DNA of 5,319 nucleotides from JBFLVN01 sp040758475 (lineage in GTDB: Bacteria > JAGRBM01): positions 1 through 5,319 of the forward strand of contig JBFLVN010000251.1 of NCBI GenBank assembly GCA_040758475.1, written 5' to 3'. The notes under the pieces are model-generated. The model did no database searches, was not told the DNA's origin, and was given only the letters and a program-made list of their open reading frames with translations. Positions 5,314 through 5,319 of the stretch are shown here, piece by piece. The position numbers and the translations under genes are program-made. Position 1 is the first letter of the stretch. The number at the start of each line of letters is the position of its first letter.

Positions 5314-5319
5314 AATATT

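Overview
The window is a piece of a GC-rich bacterial chromosome. It carries six protein-coding genes, one of them cut by the left edge, and no RNA gene, CRISPR array or transposase that I can see. Codon third positions are strongly G/C in every gene except the two in the middle. The lineage cannot be fixed from this sequence. The mix of a long Ala/Pro/Glu-rich protein, an exported orphan protein, a CaiC-like acyl-CoA ligase and an intergenic 'accacggat...acacagat' inverted repeat suits an environmental bacterium of the deltaproteobacterial, acidobacterial, PVC or Elusimicrobia/Omnitrophica type. That placement is inference only.

Layout. (1) Positions 2-1936, plus strand: the C-terminal 441 codons of a low-complexity acidic Ala/Pro protein with short degenerate repeats. 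It is followed 15 nt later by a 197-aa protein with a Sec signal peptide. The two look co-transcribed, and I recognise neither. (2) Positions 1937-3052, plus strand: a compact two-gene cassette of clearly lower GC. It has a perfect 14-bp palindrome at its head, a 138-aa protein with a possible PD-(D/E)XK-like pattern, and, 7 nt later, a 199-aa PIN-domain nuclease with all four acidic positions filled. A weak stem-loop/T-rich terminator candidate closes it. It looks like an acquired toxin-antitoxin-like or defence-like module. (3) Positions 3069-3542, minus strand: trmL, the tRNA Nm34 ribose methyltransferase of the SPOUT family, convergent with the cassette. (4) Positions 3575-3664: an imperfect 30-bp inverted repeat with internal 10-bp periodicity, lying between trmL and the gene upstream of it and directly abutting that gene's stop codon. 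(5) Positions 3665-5227 (or 5266), minus strand: an AMP-forming acyl-CoA synthetase. Its upstream region holds a 12-bp palindrome and, at the window edge, a G-quadruplex-type run.

How the genes relate: trmL and the acyl-CoA ligase are probably ordinary resident genes on the same strand, with no shared pathway visible. The nuclease cassette is the part most likely to be an undescribed system. It has its own composition, its own candidate operator, tight gene coupling and its own possible terminator, and its first gene is not a recognisable VapB-type antitoxin.
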